Shown here in pieces: positions 5,783-9,203 of a stretch of DNA of 9,203 nt; the stretch's first letter is position 1; every line of letters starts with the position of its first letter. The notes beneath the pieces are model-generated. The model saw only the letters and a program-made list of their open reading frames with translations, made no database searches and had not been told where the DNA came from. The translations under genes and the position numbers were made by a program. Origin of the DNA: Chloroflexota bacterium (GTDB taxonomy: Bacteria > Chloroflexota > Chloroflexia > QHBQ01 > JADMIH01); contig JADMIH010000155.1 of NCBI GenBank assembly GCA_015478675.1, positions 1 through 9,203 of the forward strand. Direction: 5' to 3'.

Positions 5783-5808
5783 CGGGTTGCGGGGAACGCG
5801 CCCGTTTT
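5783..5808 (+). other. Weak intercistronic hairpin with short T-run
   Basis: CGGG (5783-5786) with CCCG (5801-5804) and GCG (5789-5791) with CGC (5797-5799) form an interrupted stem followed by TTTT at 5805-5808, between the receptor gene and the ATPase gene. A leaky attenuator or RNA stabiliser here would raise receptor levels over the ATPase, a usual need for ABC importers. The stem is short and interrupted, so the call is tentative. Confidence 0.3.
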
Positions 5809-5822
5809 GGAGAAGAACCACT

Positions 5823-6863
5823 ATGATTAACGATGTGGTAAGCGCGAGTCCTGACGCCCTGGGCTCGAAAAGTGAAGAGTGGAACTCCTCGACGGATGCT
5901 CCGGCTGTTGTTTTCGAGCACGTCACCAAGCGCTTCCCCTCAGCGGATCGGGCTGCTGTGGACGACGTTAGCCTGGAAGTCGCACCAGGCACTCTAGTAG
6001 TGCTCCTCGGGCCTTCCGGCTGCGGCAAAACTACCCTCCTCAAAATGGTCAACAGGCTTTATGAGCACGATGCGGGGCGTGTGCTCGTGGAGGGGCGTGA
6101 GGCACGCAGCTTCAAAGTTACAGACCTGCGGCGGCGCATAGGCTATGTCATACAAAGCACAGGCCTCTTCCCACACATGACTGTGGCGAAGAATATAGCT
6201 ACTGTACCCGACATGCTCGGCTGGGATAAGGCTCGTACAAATAGACGCATAGATGAGCTACTGGCACTGGTAGGCATGCCCACAGAGCAATATCGCGAGC
6301 GCTATCCTGCACAGCTTTCGGGAGGGCAGCAGCAGCGAGTTGGGTTGGCGAGAGCGCTGGCAGCCGACCCTTCCATTATGTTGATGGACGAACCATTCGC
6401 CGCTATAGACAACATAACGCGCCGCCGCTTGCAGGATGAGCTCCTCGATATACAGCGCGAGGTGCGCAAAACCATCCTCTTTGTCACCCACGACGTTGAC
6501 GAGGCGATCCGCCTTGCCGATCGGATCGCAATAATGCGCGAGGGGCGAGTAATCCAGTACGACACACCACTTCATATACTCTCTGCTCCAGCCGATGACT
6601 TTGTTTCGGAGCTGGTAGGCGCGAAGGACGTGCTTCGTAGGCTGAGCCTGCTGGCGGTAGACACTGTTATGGTGCCGATAAGCCCTTATCGATCGCAGAG
6701 TGGTACGCCCGTCTTGCCGGAAGGCAGCAGCCTGCGCGAAGCCCTGAGCCTACTCTTGAGTAGTAACTACGATGCCCTTACAGTGGTTGATGGCACAGGC
6801 AACCCTGTTGGCGTAGTTGATCTGTCTTCTATACGGCGTGCAACACATGAGCATGAAAGGTGA
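5823..6863 (+). CDS. Osmoprotectant ABC transporter ATP-binding protein with one CBS-like domain (OpuCA/ProV type)
   Basis: A 346-residue ATPase that powers import through the two permeases. Intact motifs: Walker A GPSGCGKTT (63-71), Q-loop Q111, signature LSGGQ (165-169), Walker B IMLMDE with catalytic E190, and H-loop H223. The FPHMTVAKNIATVP and DEAIRLADRIAIM stretches are typical of the glycine betaine/proline subfamily. After the nucleotide-binding domain (about 29-265) the C-terminus has one recognisable CBS-like motif (about 297-340: LREALSLLLSSNYDALTVVDGTGNPVGVVDLSSI), whereas OpuCA-type proteins usually carry a tandem pair; residues 266-296 may be a degenerate first half. CBS domains in this family sense ionic strength or cyclic di-AMP. 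The ATG at 5823 is preferred over a TTG at 5787 because GGAG at 5809-5812 is suitably placed. A polar N-terminal extension of about 28 residues precedes the domain. Confidence 0.93.
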   Translation: MINDVVSASPDALGSKSEEWNSSTDAPAVVFEHVTKRFPSADRAAVDDVSLEVAPGTLVVLLGPSGCGKTTLLKMVNRLYEHDAGRVLVEGREARSFKVTDLRRRIGYVIQSTGLFPHMTVAKNIATVPDMLGWDKARTNRRIDELLALVGMPTEQYRERYPAQLSGGQQQRVGLARALAADPSIMLMDEPFAAIDNITRRRLQDELLDIQREVRKTILFVTHDVDEAIRLADRIAIMREGRVIQYDTPLHILSAPADDFVSELVGAKDVLRRLSLLAVDTVMVPISPYRSQSGTPVLPEGSSLREALSLLLSSNYDALTVVDGTGNPVGVVDLSSIRRATHEHER

Positions 6864-6930
6864 CACATTGCGTATCTTCGTATCGTGCATTATGTAACGA
6901 TTTATGTAAGAGTATCCTTACCCTCAACTT

Positions 6931-7668
6931 ATGCACTACGCACTGTGGGCCCCTTTCACCTCCACCTCTGATATGACAAACTCGCCTCTTACCAGCTATC
7001 TCTTCCAGCACTTCGACCGGGTCTGGCCTTTGCTGGTGCAGCATCTTATTATCTCCGGCATCTCGCTGGCGATTGCCCTGGTGATCTCGCTGCCGATGGG
7101 GCTGTTGCTGAGCCGCGCTCATGCTCTGGCTACGCCTGTGCTCGGTCTCTTCGGCATTATCTACACAATACCGAGCTTCGCCCTCTTTGCCTTTCTGGTG
7201 CCCTTCACGGGAATAGGATCACGGCCGGCTATCATTGCTCTCTCAGCATATGCGCTCGTGGTGCTAACCCGTAACACAATGGTAGCTTTCAACAGCGTTG
7301 ATCCTGCGGTGAAAGAGGCGGCGCGGGGTATGGGGATGAGCAACGCACAGCTACTCTGGCGGATCGAGGTGCCGCTGGCACTGCCGATAATTGTGGCGGG
7401 CATGCGCATCGCTACACTCTCAACCATAGGACTTACCACGATTGCCTCGTGGATCGGGGCAGTCAGCCTGGGACAGCTACTCAGGGACGGGATGAACGAC
7501 CCTACCGGCTCCAAGCTCTACGCCGGTGTCATCAGCGTGGGTCTACTGGCGGTGGGCGCGGACCTCATCTTTCGCCTCATCGAGCGCAGCGTCAGTATGC
7601 CTGGCGCCAGAAGGATGTCCCGAAAGGCGAGACTTACTATGGAAACCGCCCAACCCAAAGAAGCATAG
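6931..7668 (+). CDS. Osmoprotectant ABC transporter permease 1 (OpuCB/YehY-like)
   Basis: A 245-residue integral membrane protein, one half of the importer channel. Hydrophobic helices are visible at about 34-60, 66-91, 99-117, 146-168 and 195-216. The ATPase-contact EAA motif is present as EAARGMGMS (129-137), followed by WRIEVPLALPIIVAGMRIAT, as in binding-protein-dependent permeases. The conserved N-terminal YLFQHFDRVWPLLVQHL matches the start of OpuCB-type permeases, so the true start may be the ATG at 6973 (residue 15) instead of 6931; neither has a good Shine-Dalgarno. An in-frame TAA at 6907 excludes an earlier start. A basic, hydrophilic C-terminal tail of about 25 residues follows the last helix. 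The 67-bp gap after the ATPase gene is the largest between the last three genes of the operon. Confidence 0.9.
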   Translation: MHYALWAPFTSTSDMTNSPLTSYLFQHFDRVWPLLVQHLIISGISLAIALVISLPMGLLLSRAHALATPVLGLFGIIYTIPSFALFAFLVPFTGIGSRPAIIALSAYALVVLTRNTMVAFNSVDPAVKEAARGMGMSNAQLLWRIEVPLALPIIVAGMRIATLSTIGLTTIASWIGAVSLGQLLRDGMNDPTGSKLYAGVISVGLLAVGADLIFRLIERSVSMPGARRMSRKARLTMETAQPKEA

Positions 7669-7680
7669 CGGGAACAAGCG

Positions 7681-8322
7681 ATGGATCTTCTTGGGCAAGC
7701 CCTTCAATACGCCGCCGACCCCAGCAACGATTTCTGGAAGGAGGTAGCCACCCACTTCGAGCTAAGCGCGCTGGCGTTAGCTATTGCCATCCTGATTGGC
7801 GTGCCCCTGGGCATCTGGATCAGCCGCTACGGGGCTTTCGCACGGCTGATGGTCAACGTGGTGGGCATAGTGCGGGTTGTGCCGAGCATAGCTGTCCTTT
7901 TCCTGCTGCTTCCTTCTCAGGGGATCGGCTTCAGGCCCGCGGCAATCGCGCTGACGCTGCTGGCGGTGCCGCCACTCCTCATCAACACCGATGCCGGTAT
8001 GAGAGGAGTAGACCGCTCCACAGTAGAGGCCGGGCGGGGCCTGGGGATGTCTGCCTGGCGCTTACTCCGTAGGGTGCAGCTACCGTTGGCGATGCCGGTT
8101 ATACTGGCCGGGCTGCGTATCGCCACAGTGGAGGTGATAGCAAGCGCTACCCTCGCCACGCTAATTGGAGGAGGAGGGCTTGGCGATTTCATAGCGAGCG
8201 GGCTGGCGCTGTCGCGCAACGATATCTTGCTTGTAGGGGCTGTCCCTGTGGCTCTGATGGCTCTCCTGGCCGAGGTAGGCTTATCTTACTTACAGCGCAG
8301 AACAACCTTACATGCAAGGTAG
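7681..8322 (+). CDS. Osmoprotectant ABC transporter permease 2 (OpuCD/YehW-like)
   Basis: A 213-residue membrane protein, the second half of the channel, starting 12 bp after permease 1. Hydrophobic helices lie at about 27-47, 57-78, 85-103, 133-163 and 181-203. The EAA motif is EAGRGLGMS (116-124), followed by RRVQLPLAMPVILAGLRIATVEVIASATLATLIGGGGLGDFI, a classic signature of this family. It is a paralogue of permease 1 (both share the GIGxRPA and LPxAxPxIxAGxRIAT stretches), so the channel is heterodimeric. Only a weak GCGGGAA lies upstream of the ATG, and translation is probably coupled to permease 1. It is the last gene of the operon; two candidate terminators follow. Confidence 0.93.
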   Translation: MDLLGQALQYAADPSNDFWKEVATHFELSALALAIAILIGVPLGIWISRYGAFARLMVNVVGIVRVVPSIAVLFLLLPSQGIGFRPAAIALTLLAVPPLLINTDAGMRGVDRSTVEAGRGLGMSAWRLLRRVQLPLAMPVILAGLRIATVEVIASATLATLIGGGGLGDFIASGLALSRNDILLVGAVPVALMALLAEVGLSYLQRRTTLHAR

Positions 8323-8332
8323 CCAAGCATGA

Positions 8333-8411
8333 CCCTCCACTGCAACCCAGCATTGTACTAAGGAAAAACCCTACCCCACCCTTCCCATAAGTAGTGGAGG
8401 GCTTTTCTTCT
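8333..8411 (+). terminator. Long-loop hairpin with T-rich tail after the ABC operon
   Basis: CCCTCCACT (8333-8341) pairs exactly with AGTGGAGGG (8393-8401), followed by CTTTTCTTCTT. The loop of 51 nt is too long for a typical terminator, but its C-rich content (ACCCTACCCCACCC) resembles the intergenic repeats of this window. It is either a weak first terminator or a repeat fragment; the strong terminator follows immediately. Confidence 0.35.
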
Positions 8412-8412
8412 T

Positions 8413-8462
8413 GAAAACAAAGATACGCCTCTGCCCGAAGACAGAGGCGTATCTTTGTTTTC
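8413..8462. terminator. Bidirectional terminator with perfect 21-bp stem between convergent genes
   Basis: Positions 8413-8433 and 8442-8462 are exact reverse complements over 21 bp, with the 8-nt loop CCCGAAGA. The stem runs from GAAAACAAAG through a GC-rich core to CTTTGTTTTC, giving T-runs on both strands. It lies between the permease gene (plus) and the parvulin gene (minus), so it can end both transcripts. Its ends match those of the terminator at 4197-4243. Confidence 0.93.
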
Positions 8463-8474
8463 ATCTTCTTTATT

Positions 8475-8494
8475 CCCCTCCCCGCGGGAAGGGG
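8475..8494. repeat. GC-rich near-perfect 20-bp palindrome
   Basis: CCCCTCCCCGCGGGAAGGGG is palindromic apart from one mismatched position pair, and is followed by CAAGGGGATGGG. It lies downstream of the parvulin gene on the minus strand, between its stop codon and the shared terminator. The C/G-run composition places it with the other intergenic repeats here. Confidence 0.5.
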
Positions 8495-8533
8495 CAAGGG
8501 GATGGGAGTCTGACTATCTCGACGCTGTGAACG

Positions 8534-9073
8534 TTACTTAATACGCTTTATGATGTGATAACCGAACGGGCTCGCGGCGGGGTCGTAATCGGAGATGCCG
8601 ATTTCGCCCACTTTCAAGGCGAATCCAACGTTGCCGAAGGCGGGCACCATGCTGTCTCGTGAGTACTCATCAGCCGAGCTGGGGGTTATGCCGGTATTGG
8701 ACATCTTATAGATGCCGGGAGGCGAGTCGTCGGTATTATCTATGACGAGCTGGTCAAAGTTCGCGCCGCTCTTGGCCTTGCTCAGTAGATCGTACGCGAG
8801 GGTTTTCGCCTGCTCCTGTGTGCGGGTAGCCGCTTTGGGAGGCGGATTGCCCTGAAATCCTACGGCATCCTTGAAGCCGATCAGTATGTGCTGCACAGTG
8901 ATGTGCTGGTCCTGCCCGGCGTTGCTTTGTCCAGAACTGCTCTGCATGGGTGTATTCTCCACGGGGGCGCTGGTCGGCAGAGCAGCAGGCTGCACTGTAT
9001 TACTTCCCCCACAAGCGACCAGAGTCGCGGCCATTACGAAGAGCATTGCCATGCTCAAGATTACCCTTTTCAA
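8534..9073 (-). CDS. Parvulin-type (PpiC) peptidyl-prolyl cis-trans isomerase lipoprotein, TTG start
   Basis: A 179-residue, lipid-anchored foldase that would catalyse cis-trans isomerisation of prolyl bonds in proteins outside the membrane, in the manner of PrsA or parvulins. The signal MKRVILSMAMLFVMAATLVAC puts the lipidated cysteine at 21; a Ser/Pro/Gln linker (22-55) follows. The parvulin domain (about 57-179) shows VQHILI with H62, AKTLAYDLLSKAKSGANFDQLV (89-110), DDSPPGIY, MVPAFGNVGFALKVGEIG (142-159) and the terminal GYHIIK with H173. The region after H62 has an insertion, GFQGNPPPKAATRTQ. An ATG at 9190 opens the same frame, but the TTG at 9071-9073 is preferred: AGGAGG (9079-9084) is 5 bp upstream and the signal peptide begins there. 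The SurA/PrsA N-terminal chaperone domain is absent, so it is a minimal foldase. A promoter and an operator-like repeat lie upstream. Confidence 0.88.
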   Translation of the reverse strand: MKRVILSMAMLFVMAATLVACGGSNTVQPAALPTSAPVENTPMQSSSGQSNAGQDQHITVQHILIGFKDAVGFQGNPPPKAATRTQEQAKTLAYDLLSKAKSGANFDQLVIDNTDDSPPGIYKMSNTGITPSSADEYSRDSMVPAFGNVGFALKVGEIGISDYDPAASPFGYHIIKRIK

Positions 9074-9118
9074 AGTTTCCTCCTGATATTTCGGGTCTGA
9101 CGTAGGGACCTGGCTTAA

Positions 9119-9148
9119 AGTGTACCATTTACGTGGACGCTGTGTCCA
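9119..9148 (-). promoter_or_regulatory. Predicted promoter of the parvulin lipoprotein gene
   Basis: On the minus strand TGGACA (9143-9148) and TACACT (9119-9124) are 18 bp apart, matching the consensus at five and four of six positions. The start would be near 9112, giving a leader of about 40 nt that includes the strong Shine-Dalgarno. This placement also argues against the upstream ATG at 9190, which would lie outside the transcript. Confidence 0.5.
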
Positions 9149-9155
9149 GAGGTAG

Positions 9156-9177
9156 CTGTTCAGTAACTGTTCAGAGT
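9156..9177. promoter_or_regulatory. Candidate response-regulator operator: CTGTTCAG direct repeat at 11-bp spacing
   Basis: CTGTTCAG at 9156-9163 is repeated exactly at 9167-9174, giving two 11-bp units. The centre is about 53 bp upstream of the predicted start of the parvulin gene, just beyond its -35. The TTCAG core and the spacing match the two units at 3416-3437, and recall Pho-box-type operators with CTGTCA or GTTCA cores. In the plus orientation it might instead serve a divergent gene to the right of the window. Confidence 0.5.
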
Positions 9178-9203
9178 AGGGGTGGAGCAACCTTCTTGGG
9201 GTA

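Overview
The window is a stretch of moderately GC-rich bacterial chromosome (roughly 55-60% GC by eye) with ordinary housekeeping and stress genes and no mobile-element gene, rRNA, tRNA or CRISPR. Several traits together suggest a member of the Chloroflexota, but only as an inference: a Cache/GAF histidine kinase, lipoproteins with Thr/Ser-rich linkers, frequent ATA isoleucine codons, and short C/G-rich palindromic repeats in the intergenic spaces. No gene is diagnostic of a phylum.

Layout. Positions 1-319 hold a possible gene tail, a stem-loop and an 80-bp palindromic repeat. Positions 320-3037 carry a minus-strand two-component operon: an OmpR/PhoB-family response regulator followed, after 6 bp, by a membrane histidine kinase. 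Positions 3038-3515 are an intergenic region with the regulator's promoter, a MITE-like repeat with perfect 22-bp arms, and two pairs of 11-bp-spaced direct repeats that look like response-regulator operators. They lie just upstream of a plus-strand ECF-type sigma factor (3516-4154). A perfect 21-bp terminator follows, then a strong extended -10 promoter and an untranslated leader of about 220 nt.

Positions 4635-8322 form a four-gene plus-strand operon for an osmoprotectant (glycine betaine/choline/carnitine-type) ABC importer: lipoprotein receptor, ATPase with a single CBS-like domain, and two permeases. Two candidate terminators and a GC-rich palindrome separate it from a convergent minus-strand gene (8534-9073). 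That gene encodes a parvulin-type peptidyl-prolyl isomerase lipoprotein that most likely starts at a TTG codon.

How the parts may work together. Receptor, ATPase and permeases make one import complex. The kinase and regulator make one signalling pair. The most interesting signal is regulatory: a TTCAG core repeated at exact 11-bp spacing occurs both in front of the sigma factor and in front of the parvulin lipoprotein, and a separate CTTAAG-N5-CTTAAG box lies 30 bp further upstream of the sigma factor. This is the operator geometry of OmpR/PhoB-family regulators, one of which is encoded next door. A small local regulon linking the two-component system, the sigma factor and an envelope foldase is therefore a testable hypothesis. 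I found no clearly new enzymatic or defence system.
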